Positions 45,401-53,330 of a stretch of DNA of 64,000 nt are shown piece after piece. A model generated the notes under the pieces. That model was not told the origin of the DNA and made no database searches. It saw only the letters and a list, made by a program, of their open reading frames with translations. Source of the DNA: Methylophilus sp. (GTDB taxonomy: Bacteria; Pseudomonadota; Gammaproteobacteria; Burkholderiales; Methylophilaceae); the NCBI GenBank assembly GCA_030696695.1, contig JAUYRP010000002.1, forward strand, positions 124,001 to 188,000, read 5' to 3'. Position 1 is the stretch's first letter; each line of letters begins with the position of its first letter. The position numbers were made by a program, and so were the translations under genes.

Positions 45401-46233
45401 GAGTAATTTTTAATGCTCTTTGTGATAAAAATGTGGCTAAGTTTTCTCACGGACGAGTGTTGTTAGCTGCGAATGCAATTTCATTATTTCGTGTAGATAA
45501 AGACTGGACAACTGAAAATCTCTTGCCTTTGTTCGATTGGGAGCAATCTGAGATCGAGGCTAGGTTTGCCTGGGAAGGATTTCTTTGGTCACCTCGATTG
45601 TATTTGCCGCTATTGGCTGCAATCAAGAAGCCACTATTAGATACAGCTTCCCGTTATTCTAGATTAGGCAATCATGCGCGACAATATGCAGATTTTTTAA
45701 CTTTTGCCGCTTTAGAGCCAAATGATATATTTACTACAGAAGAGTTTAAGGTGGCAACGAGTAAGCTACCACAGGAGGGCCTAAATTATGCTGCTCAGGC
45801 CTTAGTTCGCGCACTTGGAGGTTCAGGTGATAAGCGAGTTGAGTATTGGCATAATCGTGTTTTGCCATACCTAAAATACATATGGCCAAAATCAAAAGAT
45901 TTAATTTCATCATCAATTTCAGAAAGCTTGGCCCGCCTATGTGTGACAGCCGATGATGCTTTCCCAAGCGCTATGTCAACTCTAAAAAACTGGATTATCC
46001 CTGCTGAACATTCGGATTATGTTGTTCATTTAGTATGTCAGTCTAAATTAGCTGAAAAATTTCCTGATGACACCTTAGACTTGTTGAATAGAATTATTAA
46101 CGGCAATGTTTTATGGCATTCAACTGAGCTTAATGATTGCCTTCAAACAATACAAAACGTATCTAATGGGCTAAAAACTGACCCAAGATTTATTAGATTA
46201 TTAGAAATCGTCACGAGGCATTTAAGGGCATAA
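42430..46233 (+). CDS. SIR2-domain anti-phage protein, Dsr1-like
   Basis: 1267 aa. Residues ~1-290 are a SIR2 NADase-type domain with FFCGAGISYPAGLPGF, LVTTNFDRIFQ, a catalytic-type His near residue 166 (VVYLHGLL) and CFVGYSINDPVLRYMIDAL. The remaining ~950 residues are helical, Trp-rich and without recognised domains, fitting the sensor part of long defence sirtuins. Overall size and N-terminus agree with my memory of defence-associated sirtuin Dsr1, which depletes NAD+ on infection. It starts 1 nt after the preceding stop codon, and no good Shine-Dalgarno is seen, so translation is probably coupled. Confidence 0.83.
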   Translation: MQFVENGPDIPERLLQEHEDGRVIFFCGAGISYPAGLPGFGGLVDKIYEELGTTRSDIEDNAYGKEQFDATLDLLERRVPGQRGSVRAALQKVLKPNLRRKGAKDTHNALLQLSRDRNNNVRLVTTNFDRIFQLLMDKVKPSIPGYPAPLLPIPKNSRWNGVVYLHGLLPKQYDQSALNRLVLSSGDFGLAYLTERWAARFVSELFRNYIVCFVGYSINDPVLRYMIDALAADRMLGELTPQAYAFGDYTEDQYDKKKIAWEAKGVTPILYEVPTGTHNHSALHKTLKLWAETHRDGVLGKERIVAQYAVNPPMASTEQDNYVGRILWAVSHKSSLPARRFANLNPVPPIEWLEPLTQQKFNQTDLPRFSVPPMTELDDKLNFSLAWRPTPYTLAPKMALVNTGNSDSKWDDVMFELANWLARHLDNPKLVIWIAKQGGQLHQQFSWLISRKIEELDRLIKEGKQDEIDRIVAGSAKAIPGKLMRTLWRLLLSGRVKSYVSIADIYNWRDKFEQDGLTPTIRLELRDILSPRVELSEPFRFDSDETKNVNPKRISDIVRWEVVLSTAHPHSALSDMQNKKQWDDALPELLQDFSVLLKDALDLKRELGGADSHNDGSYSDQPSISEHSQNKDFHDWTVLIELARDAWLSSSATNSTQAVHTAEVWWETPYPTFKRLALFAAAQNNVIPNKTAIKWLLSEESWWLWSEEVRREVMRLLTSFATKLDKTQLKQIEQAILRGPPRKMYVDDIDSERWEYIVQHGIWLRLEKLKIAGGDLSKQSLIKLNAYKKHNPSWLIASDERDEFPMWMESGWGDDLDNKALVSPRQRKELVIWLKQDRKFDHWNRDDWRQRCSVNFSTTACALYELALEDIWPTDRWQDAFQAWAEEKHLRRSWRHMAPVIARAPDILIEKCAHGISWWLQAIAKTFETHEEVFYGLIQKLMALNEEGELSIDDPVGRAINHPIGHATEAVLRLWYRQLLQDGEGLPETHRVIFNALCDKNVAKFSHGRVLLAANAISLFRVDKDWTTENLLPLFDWEQSEIEARFAWEGFLWSPRLYLPLLAAIKKPLLDTASRYSRLGNHARQYADFLTFAALEPNDIFTTEEFKVATSKLPQEGLNYAAQALVRALGGSGDKRVEYWHNRVLPYLKYIWPKSKDLISSSISESLARLCVTADDAFPSAMSTLKNWIIPAEHSDYVVHLVCQSKLAEKFPDDTLDLLNRIINGNVLWHSTELNDCLQTIQNVSNGLKTDPRFIRLLEIVTRHLRA

Positions 46234-46410
46234 TTTAAGATACCTATTTATTAAATGAATCACCTATAGTTTACTAGAGGCCTTTGAGCCGTAATAATTA
46301 TCTTACAAGCCTTTTGTTCAGTGATAAGTAAAAATTGTTACGTCTCCTTAGGGGACAAAGCGGTCATATCAAACTGATTCGTGTTACAAATAATTACTTT
46401 TGAAAAATTT

Positions 46411-46436
46411 AAAGAAGGCGCCTAAGCGCCTTCTTT
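46411..46436. terminator. Bidirectional terminator at the right edge of the accessory region
   Basis: AAAGAAGGCGC-CTAA-GCGCCTTCTTT: an 11-bp stem. It serves the SIR2 operon (+) and the SRPBCC gene (-). The 177 bp between the SIR2 stop and this hairpin contain no ORF, no ssrA-like duplicated sequence and only a small GTCTCC-TTA-GGGGAC stem. Confidence 0.85.
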
Positions 46437-46448
46437 GTTTTTAGTAAA

Positions 46449-46970
46449 TTATTCAGTAATTTTCTTTAAGTTTTCCAAACCACCTTGATAAACACTTGTA
46501 ATAACTTTAATTGCATTTGCGTCATCTTGACCTTCAGCAGGTGTTGCTGACACATCTTTACGTTTGAAATCACCTTTCCAAATGACTGAAGAAGTATTTT
46601 CACCAGTTGCTTTCACAGTGACTGATGAAACGTAATTTGAAACTGGCAGGACTCCCTCAATAATTGAGTATTTAAAGGTTTTTGTTTTAGCGTCATAACC
46701 CAATAATTTTTCTTTGATGGTTCCATCGTCTTGTAGTGTCAATAAACGCTCTGCGCCAACTTTGTTGTTCTCACCTTTTAAAATTTCCGTCTTCTTTACC
46801 GCAGGATGCCAAGCACCTAGATCGTTAAAGTTACTTACTTTTTCCCACACCTTTTCAGCAGGTGCATTAATCGCTACTTCTTCTTTAACTGTTAATGTTT
46901 TTGCATTGTCCGCAAATGCATTAAAAGTAGTGCTCAACAGCAATGCAGATATCAATAAATTGTATTTCAT
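46449..46970 (-). CDS. Exported SRPBCC (polyketide cyclase/START-like) protein
   Basis: 173 aa with the start at MKYNLLISAL (46970), supported by GGAG in the correct place. A signal peptide ending in NAFA-DN is followed by a START-like fold: VKEEVAINAPAEKVWEKVSNFNDLGAWHPAVKKTEI at the N-terminus, the Polyketide_cyc2 pattern, and a C-terminal amphipathic helix (DANAIKVITSVYQGGLENLKK). A small hydrophobic ligand is likely; identity unknown. Tandem operator-like repeats lie just upstream. Confidence 0.85.
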   Translation of the reverse strand: MKYNLLISALLLSTTFNAFADNAKTLTVKEEVAINAPAEKVWEKVSNFNDLGAWHPAVKKTEILKGENNKVGAERLLTLQDDGTIKEKLLGYDAKTKTFKYSIIEGVLPVSNYVSSVTVKATGENTSSVIWKGDFKRKDVSATPAEGQDDANAIKVITSVYQGGLENLKKITE

Positions 46971-47016
46971 ATTGTGCTCCATAAATGATTAAGGTGAATA
47001 TATCAATCGAGATACA

Positions 47017-47057
47017 TACAGATTAGTATACCCATTAACTATACAGATTGGTATACC
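47017..47057. promoter_or_regulatory. Tandem operator-like repeats upstream of the SRPBCC gene
   Basis: TACAGATTAGTATACC (47017-47032) and TACAGATTGGTATACC (47042-47057): 16-mers with one mismatch, 25 bp apart, with GTATAC at the 3' half. TetR-type regulators often bind such sites; none is encoded next to it. Confidence 0.6.
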
Positions 47058-47192
47058 ATGCTAAGCAATTTTAACTTTCATCGGGTAATTGATTAACAAC
47101 CTCTAGCTAAAAAGCTGAATAAGATAGATTAGAGGAATAATTCTCTAAGGTTTGATTTCTATATTAGTGAATACTTGGAATATGGTTTTACC

Positions 47193-47762
47193 TTAAGCCA
47201 ACCCATTTAGGTGTTCATAAAGTATGTAGCTACCAATTCCAATTAACACAATTCCACCAAATACCTCTGAACGCTTACCTACCACGACTCCTAATACCCG
47301 ACCAAGCATGACACCTATTGTCACCATCGTAAAAGTTGCAACACCAATTGCAACTGCAGTAACGATAATGCTTACATCAATAAAAGCTAAGCTTACGCCA
47401 ACAGCCATTGCATCAATACTCGTGGCAAATGCTGTGACCGCTAGTACGATAATGGAGTGTTTGCTTGGCTTTTCTTCAATAGGGGTTGGATTTTGGATAC
47501 CTTCATACATCATATGAAGGCCTAATATAGCTAGTAAAGTAAAAGCTATCCAATGATCCCAGTCAGCCACGAAACTTGAAGCAACATTGCCAATAGCCCA
47601 ACCAACAAGCGGTGTAATTGTCTCTATGACGCCAAATATAAGACCCGTACGTAATGCTTCTGATAGCTTTGGCTGATGTAGTCTTGCGCCTTTACTAATT
47701 GCAGCAGCAAAAGCATCGGTGGACATGGCAAGTGCGATGAGTACGATAGAGGTGAAATTCAT
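47193..47762 (-). CDS. mntP: Manganese exporter MntP
   Basis: 189 aa inner-membrane Mn2+ efflux protein. The start at [25 protein letters not shown] (47762) fits the family; the track start is inside the riboswitch leader. Two DUF204 repeats with the acidic, metal-coordinating STDAFA and [10 protein letters not shown] motifs and six TM helices. A yybP-ykoY riboswitch directly upstream confirms manganese control. The expression platform can form TAGTCGGG...CCCGACTA close to the start codon. Confidence 0.94.
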   Translation of the reverse strand: MNFTSIVLIALAMSTDAFAAAISKGARLHQPKLSEALRTGLIFGVIETITPLVGWAIGNVASSFVADWDHWIAFTLLAILGLHMMYEGIQNPTPIEEKPSKHSIIVLAVTAFATSIDAMAVGVSLAFIDVSIIVTAVAIGVATFTMVTIGVMLGRVLGVVVGKRSEVFGGIVLIGIGSYILYEHLNGLA

Positions 47763-47830
47763 GATGGGGTCTCTAGTCGGGACAAGCGTTATGAACGTCA
47801 ACGCGCCCGACTAAAAGTCACGCTGACATC

Positions 47831-47930
47831 CATTAGTCTCGCCAACCGAAAACGGCTATCTGCACCACGACAAAAGTCGATTATGTTGATACAGACACTT
47901 CATGAAAGAAGCAGGCTACTCCCCAAAGGT
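47831..47930 (-). promoter_or_regulatory. yybP-ykoY manganese riboswitch
   Basis: The minus strand carries GGGGAGTAGC (47924-47915), ATCAACATAATCGAC, GGTGCAGATAGCCG and GGTTGGCGAGACTA (to ~47833), the conserved elements of the yybP-ykoY class in correct order. It sits in the mntP leader; Mn2+ binding is expected to turn mntP on. Between it and the start codon lies an 8-bp inverted repeat that could sequester or free the start region. Confidence 0.93.
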
Positions 47931-48058
47931 TAACTCCATTCTAACTGATGAAATGGAATCAATGAGTTTTTAATTAATTGGATAAATCATTACACACTCA
48001 ATAAGTGCTAACCTGATATAAGAGAATATTAACCTACAGTTTGAAATGAGAGGCCAAA

Positions 48059-48466
48059 ATGAAGAAAGCATGGTATTCGCATCTTGCCAGATTGATAGCG
48101 CACATGAGTGGGAAACCCATTACGTTCACAATCGCCGTCGGAGTGATTCTAATATGGATTATTACAGGTCCAATATTTAACTTTAGTGATACTTGGCAAC
48201 TGGTGATTAATACCGGTACGACCATAGTGACATTTCTAATGGTTTTTCTTATTCAAAATACCCAAAACCGAGACACAGAAGCGATTCAAGTTAAGTTGGA
48301 TGAGCTGATCCGTGTGACACAAGGTGCTCATAATGCCTTACTAGATTTAGAGGAAATTGAAGAGGAAGAGTTGGATGCTTTTCGTAGCAAATATCAAGCT
48401 CTTGCTAAATCTGCTAGAGACGAAATACTAAGAGGGCTAAAAGATACAGATATTCCTGAAGCTTAA
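48059..48466 (+). CDS. Low-affinity iron permease family protein
   Basis: 135 aa inner-membrane protein of the Iron_permease (PF04120-like) group. Two TM helices (FTIAVGVILIWIITGPIF and LVINTGTTIVTFLMVFLIQ) are joined by FNFSDTWQ, with the family signature IQNTQNRDTEAIQVKLDELIR. The C-terminus is an acidic coiled coil. Direct iron transport by bacterial members is not well established. It stands alone between mntP and the two-component genes. Confidence 0.85.
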   Translation: MKKAWYSHLARLIAHMSGKPITFTIAVGVILIWIITGPIFNFSDTWQLVINTGTTIVTFLMVFLIQNTQNRDTEAIQVKLDELIRVTQGAHNALLDLEEIEEEELDAFRSKYQALAKSARDEILRGLKDTDIPEA

Positions 48467-48509
48467 TATTTACTTTGTGAAACTAATGACTTTAGACAAA
48501 GCGAGATTT

Positions 48510-49847
48510 TTAGTCACGCTTCCTTACAAATAAAACCTTAAAACATAGCCCTGGATTAAGATTTGACAGCTCAACAGTTGCTCCATGCCGCGTAGCAATT
48601 TCTTTAACAATCGCGAGCCCTAAGCCTGAACCAGATATATGTTGATTTTCGCCTCTGTAAAACCTTTCAAACACTCTCTCTTGATCATTTTGTGGAATTC
48701 CTGGACCAGAATCCTTTACTTCTAACACAACATGGCTAGCTTGATTAAATACTGAAACGTCTATTTTTCCGCCATTGGGTGTATAGCGAATTGCGTTATC
48801 TAGAATGTTATTAATAAGGATTTTGATTTCTTGTTGCACTGCATTGATTTCACAGTGATCGTCTTTGGTTAAGCCAATATCAATAGATTTTTCTTGTGCC
48901 AAAGGTAGTAGTTCTTGAAAAGACTCTTTCACCAATTCAAGCATATTTAGTGATTGAACTTGTCTTGATAGGTTATCGGGTTCAAGTCGAGCTAGAGTGA
49001 GTAACTGACTCACAAGCTGTTCTGATCGGTTGATTCCAGATTTTAAATTTTGTATTGCAGATTCTCGTTCTAATTTTGACTTGGATTGCTCAAGGACTGT
49101 CAGTTGCAATTTAAGCGCTGTGATAGGTGTACGCAACTCATGTGCTGCATCCGATGTGAATCGTTTCAACACATCCACCATCAAAGACACTTTACCCATA
49201 AATAAGTTGAGTGACTGCACAAGCGGCTTAACTTCTGCAGGCACGTTACCATCTGCAAATGGATTTAAATCTGCGGAATCTCTTTGCTCAATCGCTTTGG
49301 ATAATGCCGACAACGGAGAAAGCGCTTTTCTGATTGCATAAAATATCAATAAAACCAAGATGGGAATGAATAGCAACTGAGAAGCCATCAGACTGTAGGC
49401 GGTCTCTTTAATGGTGTTTTTCCTCAGTCTTAGAGACTGAGCCACTTGGATGGTTTCTTCATTCGCCTTGACCACAAAAAAACGCCATTGTTTGGTCTGA
49501 AATCTTTGTGTGGACAGTCCTAGTGATGTAGGAAGTGGTACTTTAGCCTCAGGATGTGAAACATAAAGCACTGCTCCATCTTTAGCTAACACGCGCACAT
49601 AAAATTCTTCTTCCCCCTCAATTTTTGCACCTGAGCCAACTTGATTATTTCGGTATAAGTGAGTGACATCTTGAATGGCAAGGTGCTGAGCAGCAATCGC
49701 GCTTGCTACTTGTTGTAAATTAGCATCATATAACTCATCAAGCTCTTCTTTACTGACCCAGTAAGAAGCAAAACTAATGAGGCCATATATCACCAAAATT
49801 GATAACGTAATGTATATCAGCAAAAATCGTTTGATGGAGTTATTCAT
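48510..49847 (-). CDS. Sensor histidine kinase (QseC/PmrB-like)
   Basis: 445 aa membrane kinase. TM1 (FLLIYITLSILVIYGLISF), a ~120-residue periplasmic domain, TM2 (LLFIPILVLLIFYAI), HAMP, H-box FTSDAAHELRTPITALKLQ, then N (NILDNAIRY), G1 (DSGPGIPQ) and G2 (ISGSGLGLAIV). It overlaps the response regulator gene by 4 bp. Because the pair is divergent from a metal RND operon, metal or envelope stress is a plausible signal. QseC versus PmrB cannot be settled from sequence alone. Confidence 0.88.
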   Translation of the reverse strand: MNNSIKRFLLIYITLSILVIYGLISFASYWVSKEELDELYDANLQQVASAIAAQHLAIQDVTHLYRNNQVGSGAKIEGEEEFYVRVLAKDGAVLYVSHPEAKVPLPTSLGLSTQRFQTKQWRFFVVKANEETIQVAQSLRLRKNTIKETAYSLMASQLLFIPILVLLIFYAIRKALSPLSALSKAIEQRDSADLNPFADGNVPAEVKPLVQSLNLFMGKVSLMVDVLKRFTSDAAHELRTPITALKLQLTVLEQSKSKLERESAIQNLKSGINRSEQLVSQLLTLARLEPDNLSRQVQSLNMLELVKESFQELLPLAQEKSIDIGLTKDDHCEINAVQQEIKILINNILDNAIRYTPNGGKIDVSVFNQASHVVLEVKDSGPGIPQNDQERVFERFYRGENQHISGSGLGLAIVKEIATRHGATVELSNLNPGLCFKVLFVRKRD

Positions 49848-50509
49848 GAGTTGACTCTTACTTTTGGAAACGTATAGCCTACACCTCGAACATTGACAAT
49901 AATTTCCGCTCCAAACTTTCGTCTAATGGTGTGGATATGTACTTCTACAGCATTGCTTTCAACCTCATCACTCCATCCATAAATTTTTTCCTCCAATTGA
50001 CTTCTCGAATAAATCACACCAGGGTTTTCAATCAGTATCTGCATAATATTGAAAGCTTTCACTGACAATCTCTCGGTTCGTCCTTGATAACTTAATGTAT
50101 GCGTTGCTGGATCTAGGCTGGCATCACCGTAAGTGATTATCGGATGAGTGCGATCTTGTTTGCGCCTTGCCAGCACTCGAATTCTGGCTTCCAACTCTTC
50201 TACAGCAAAAGGCTTTAACAGGTAATCATCTGCACCGCAATCAAGTCCCTTCACACGGTCTTCAATACTATCGCGTGCTGTGATAATGAGGACTGGAATC
50301 ATGATGCCTTTTTCACGTAACTGCACCAGATATTCAAGCCCAGATCGTTTAGGCAAGCCAAGGTCTAATAAAATTAAGTCGTATGTCTCAAGATTGAGGG
50401 TATGTTCGGCAGCAAAGCTATCTTTAACCCAGTTGACTACATGGCTTTTCAAAGCCTTTTGTAGGCTTTGACCAATCATCTCGTCATCCTCAACTAATAA
50501 TATCCGCAC
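49844..50509 (-). CDS. OmpR-family response regulator (QseB/PmrA-like)
   Basis: 221 aa transcription factor with a receiver domain (D51 in LILLDLGLPKRSG, K101-type lysine in YLLKPFA) and a winged helix (NAVEVHIHTIRRKFG). It starts ~75 bp from a pair of inverted CTTAA-N6-CTTAA sites, which match the PmrA/QseB-type box, so autoregulation and control of the divergent efflux operon are likely. Confidence 0.9.
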   Translation of the reverse strand: MRILLVEDDEMIGQSLQKALKSHVVNWVKDSFAAEHTLNLETYDLILLDLGLPKRSGLEYLVQLREKGIMIPVLIITARDSIEDRVKGLDCGADDYLLKPFAVEELEARIRVLARRKQDRTHPIITYGDASLDPATHTLSYQGRTERLSVKAFNIMQILIENPGVIYSRSQLEEKIYGWSDEVESNAVEVHIHTIRRKFGAEIIVNVRGVGYTFPKVRVNS

Positions 50510-50583
50510 AATTTAACCCTTAACTATTCAATGACAAAAAACCAATTAGTACTCGATTTTTTTATTGATATTGCCACATATTT

Positions 50584-50633
50584 CTTAACGGAAACTTAAA
50601 AGAAATAAATGAAACTGTTAAGTTTCCGTTAAG
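50584..50633. promoter_or_regulatory. Inverted pair of CTTAA-type response-regulator boxes
   Basis: CTTAACGGAAACTTAA (50584-50599) is repeated as its exact reverse complement TTAAGTTTCCGTTAAG (50618-50633). Each arm is a direct repeat of CTTAA at 11-bp period, the pattern bound by tandem OmpR-type dimers such as PmrA and QseB. It lies in the 172-bp gap between the regulator and the efflux operon, so it can face both ways. Confidence 0.75.
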
Positions 50634-50681
50634 TTTAAGTCATTAAAGTGCACACAACTTTTACTAAGTCAGTGATGCACC

Positions 50682-52025
50682 ATGTCATTAAAGTCGATTC
50701 ACCACATACGTTTTTTTGTCATTTTTATATCGATAATTGTCGCTATCAGTGGTTGCCAATCTATCCCGAACACCACTGACAAAACAGGTGTACTTCAAAA
50801 AGTGCTTGATCACGACCAGCAACTTTCTAAAAACACAGCGGTTGATGTTCGACAGATAGCCATCAAACTAGATGAAAACGCTATGCTGAGTGAGTCAGAG
50901 GCTGTGCTATACGCATTGCATAATAATGCTGCATTTAAGTCATTGTTAATTGATCTCAAGCTTGCCAAAGCCGATCTAGTCAATGCAGGATTACTTCCCA
51001 ATCCAGAGCTGTTATTTGCATTCGGCGTGACCAATAAACCTTACCGATATGCAATCGATTTGCCGATCGAACTCCTTTGGTTGCGCCCAATTAGATTAAG
51101 CACAATGAAGCATGAGGCCGATGCGACAGCTTACCGCCTTACACAGTCAGGGCTTAATCTGATTAGAGATGTACGTATTAGCTATGCACAAGCCGTACTG
51201 TCCCAAGAACAATTAAGAGTAGCAGAAGCTGCCTACCAATTGCGCAATAATATTTATAAGCTCTCGCTGAAGCGGCTTGAGGCAGGTGATATCAGTGGTA
51301 AAGATATTTTGCTTGCACAGAACGATGCTTCTACAGCAAGGCGTGATTGGGCGCTTGCGCAATATGAAGTGAAGATAAAAATGCAAAACCTGCTCTACTT
51401 GCTTGGTGCTGGACAGAAAATTCAAGAAATTACTTTGTCACCCAATCTGGTTCCTGCTTGTACTGCAAATGAGGTTGATCAGTTAATAAGTCAGGCTTTA
51501 GCGCTTCGACCAGATATTTTATCTGCGCAATATTCAGTTAATGCGGCGAAAGAGAAAATCAAGCTATCCAAACTTGACTGGCTAAAAATTACGGCTACAG
51601 CGGATGCGACTAGTGGCGAAATCAACGGCCACACACTTGGTCCTGCCATTCGCTCAACCCTTCCCATAGCCAATCAAAACCAAGGGGCTATCAGTAGAGC
51701 CGAAGCAGAGTTGGAAAAATCGGAATTAAATCTTGAAGCACTTAGGCAACAGGCTGTTGTAGAGATAAGAACCACTCATCTTCAGTACCAACAATCTTGC
51801 CATGACTGGCATGCTCTTCAAAGCCAGATCTTGCCGACAGTGCAGCAAATGATGCAACTCACAGAGCAAGCCTATCAGAAGGGAGATATTTCTTACCTTC
51901 AAACACTTGAAGCCAATCGTCAGATTGTAGATACACAAATGAGAGAAGTGCAACTGAAGGCAGATCTCATGACTAAACTCGCAGAGTTAATGCGTAGCAG
52001 TGCCAAAAGTAACAGTGTTCATTAA
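50682..52025 (+). CDS. Outer-membrane efflux protein (CzcC/TolC family), lipoprotein
   Basis: 447 aa. Signal peptide with lipobox AISGC (~residue 27). Two OEP repeats of long alpha-helices (LYALHNNAAFKSLLIDLKLAKADL; later ALRPDILSAQYSVNAAKEKI). It provides the outer-membrane exit duct of the RND system encoded next. It is 13 bp from the adaptor gene, and the operon starts downstream of the CTTAA boxes. Confidence 0.88.
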   Translation: MSLKSIHHIRFFVIFISIIVAISGCQSIPNTTDKTGVLQKVLDHDQQLSKNTAVDVRQIAIKLDENAMLSESEAVLYALHNNAAFKSLLIDLKLAKADLVNAGLLPNPELLFAFGVTNKPYRYAIDLPIELLWLRPIRLSTMKHEADATAYRLTQSGLNLIRDVRISYAQAVLSQEQLRVAEAAYQLRNNIYKLSLKRLEAGDISGKDILLAQNDASTARRDWALAQYEVKIKMQNLLYLLGAGQKIQEITLSPNLVPACTANEVDQLISQALALRPDILSAQYSVNAAKEKIKLSKLDWLKITATADATSGEINGHTLGPAIRSTLPIANQNQGAISRAEAELEKSELNLEALRQQAVVEIRTTHLQYQQSCHDWHALQSQILPTVQQMMQLTEQAYQKGDISYLQTLEANRQIVDTQMREVQLKADLMTKLAELMRSSAKSNSVH

Positions 52026-52038
52026 CTGACAGTCACAA

Positions 52039-53313
52039 ATGGATAAAAGACCAATGAAATTAAAAACTCAGAATATCAAATCGTCAATTGTGGGTACAGC
52101 GCAGAAAAAAATATGGATTGCAACAGCTTTAATCGTGGTCACAATTCTACTGGTTTCCATTAAATTGATAGCTAGCCCTAATGAAGAAGTTAGAGTACAG
52201 CATCATCCTGCGCAGATAGTTGTACCTGAAAGCTCATTAAATACTGTCCATCTCAATGATGATTCTTATCGCAGACTTGGCATCCAAATTGCAACCGTTA
52301 AGCGCGAACGATTAGAAAATAAAAGGGTATACGGGGGTGAAATTGTGATGCCTGCCGGAGGTTTGGTCAGTGTTTCAGCCCCTATTTCGGGTAAGTTAAT
52401 TTCTTTAGATAAAAATCCATTAAAGCCAGGTGCGCCCATCAAATTGGGGCAGTTACTTTATCGTATCCAACCCATTATTACTGCAGATGCACGTGCAAAC
52501 TTAGTGAATGCCTTGGCGGACGCAGAAAGTTTGGTAAACGTTGCAAAATCTCAAGTCGATGCGACAGAAATTGCACTTAATCGTGCTAAGAAACTACTTC
52601 AAGATTTAGTGGGTAGTCAACGTAACGTCGATGACGCTAATGCAGCCCATGAAATTGCGCTGAGAAATTTAGAAGCCGCGTATGTCAAAAAAAATGCTCT
52701 ACATCAAGTGGTTAATCTAGGTACTGTTGAACCCATCGATATCAAATCTCCCCAATCGGGCTTTATCAGCAATCTATTTGCAGTCACAGATCAGTTGGTA
52801 TCTGCAGGCAATCCCATTATAGAGATTTCATCCCTTAATACATTATGGGTGCGTGTGCCGATACCTGCTGGTGATTTAGATACCATCGATGAAGTGGCAG
52901 TTGCCGAAATCCAGTCATTATCTGCCAAATCAGGTGCGCCAAGTATTGTGGCTAAACCCACCAATGCACCGCCTACTGCTGACCCTCTTACAAGTTCTAC
53001 GCATCTTTACTACGCAATCCAAAACAACCAATCATCATTACGTCCTATGCAGCGGGTTTCTGTCAGTCTCAAACCACGAAGCCAACCTATTCAAGCATTA
53101 ACCATTCCATGGTCTGCTGTTGTATTTGATGTCTATGGCGGCAGTTGGGTCTACACACAGCAATCAGCCAATGTATATGAGCGTAAAAGAGTCTTTTTAG
53201 ACCATGTCGTTGGTCAGCAAGCCGTGATAAGTGAAGGCCTTCCCGAAGGTTCTAAGGTGGTAGTGAACGGGGCACTGGAGCTATTTGGCGTTGAAACTGG
53301 CTTTAGCCATTAA
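52039..53313 (+). CDS. RND efflux periplasmic adaptor (CzcB/CusB-like)
   Basis: 424 aa membrane-fusion protein. Uncleaved N-terminal TM (WIATALIVVTILLVSIKLIA), barrel-sandwich hybrid halves around a helical hairpin (ADAESLVNVAKSQVDATEIALNR), then beta-barrel domain (GFISNLFAVTDQLVSAGNPIIEIS) and the C-terminal membrane-proximal domain (VVNGALELFGVETGFSH). No Met/His-rich metal-binding N-terminus as in CusB. It sits 17 bp before the RND pump. Confidence 0.88.
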   Translation: MDKRPMKLKTQNIKSSIVGTAQKKIWIATALIVVTILLVSIKLIASPNEEVRVQHHPAQIVVPESSLNTVHLNDDSYRRLGIQIATVKRERLENKRVYGGEIVMPAGGLVSVSAPISGKLISLDKNPLKPGAPIKLGQLLYRIQPIITADARANLVNALADAESLVNVAKSQVDATEIALNRAKKLLQDLVGSQRNVDDANAAHEIALRNLEAAYVKKNALHQVVNLGTVEPIDIKSPQSGFISNLFAVTDQLVSAGNPIIEISSLNTLWVRVPIPAGDLDTIDEVAVAEIQSLSAKSGAPSIVAKPTNAPPTADPLTSSTHLYYAIQNNQSSLRPMQRVSVSLKPRSQPIQALTIPWSAVVFDVYGGSWVYTQQSANVYERKRVFLDHVVGQQAVISEGLPEGSKVVVNGALELFGVETGFSH

Positions 53314-53330
53314 TTTTTTCAGGCTGTTAT

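Noticed and set aside
43006-45967. Minus-strand ORFs within the SIR2 gene
   Set aside because: No ribosome sites, no family likeness, and the plus-strand frame is continuous over 1267 codons.
34604-46410. Second copy of the ssrA 3' end as attachment site
   Set aside because: I looked at the right side of the accessory region and found no repeat of the GGTTCGATTCCCGCC or GCTCCACCA sequence.
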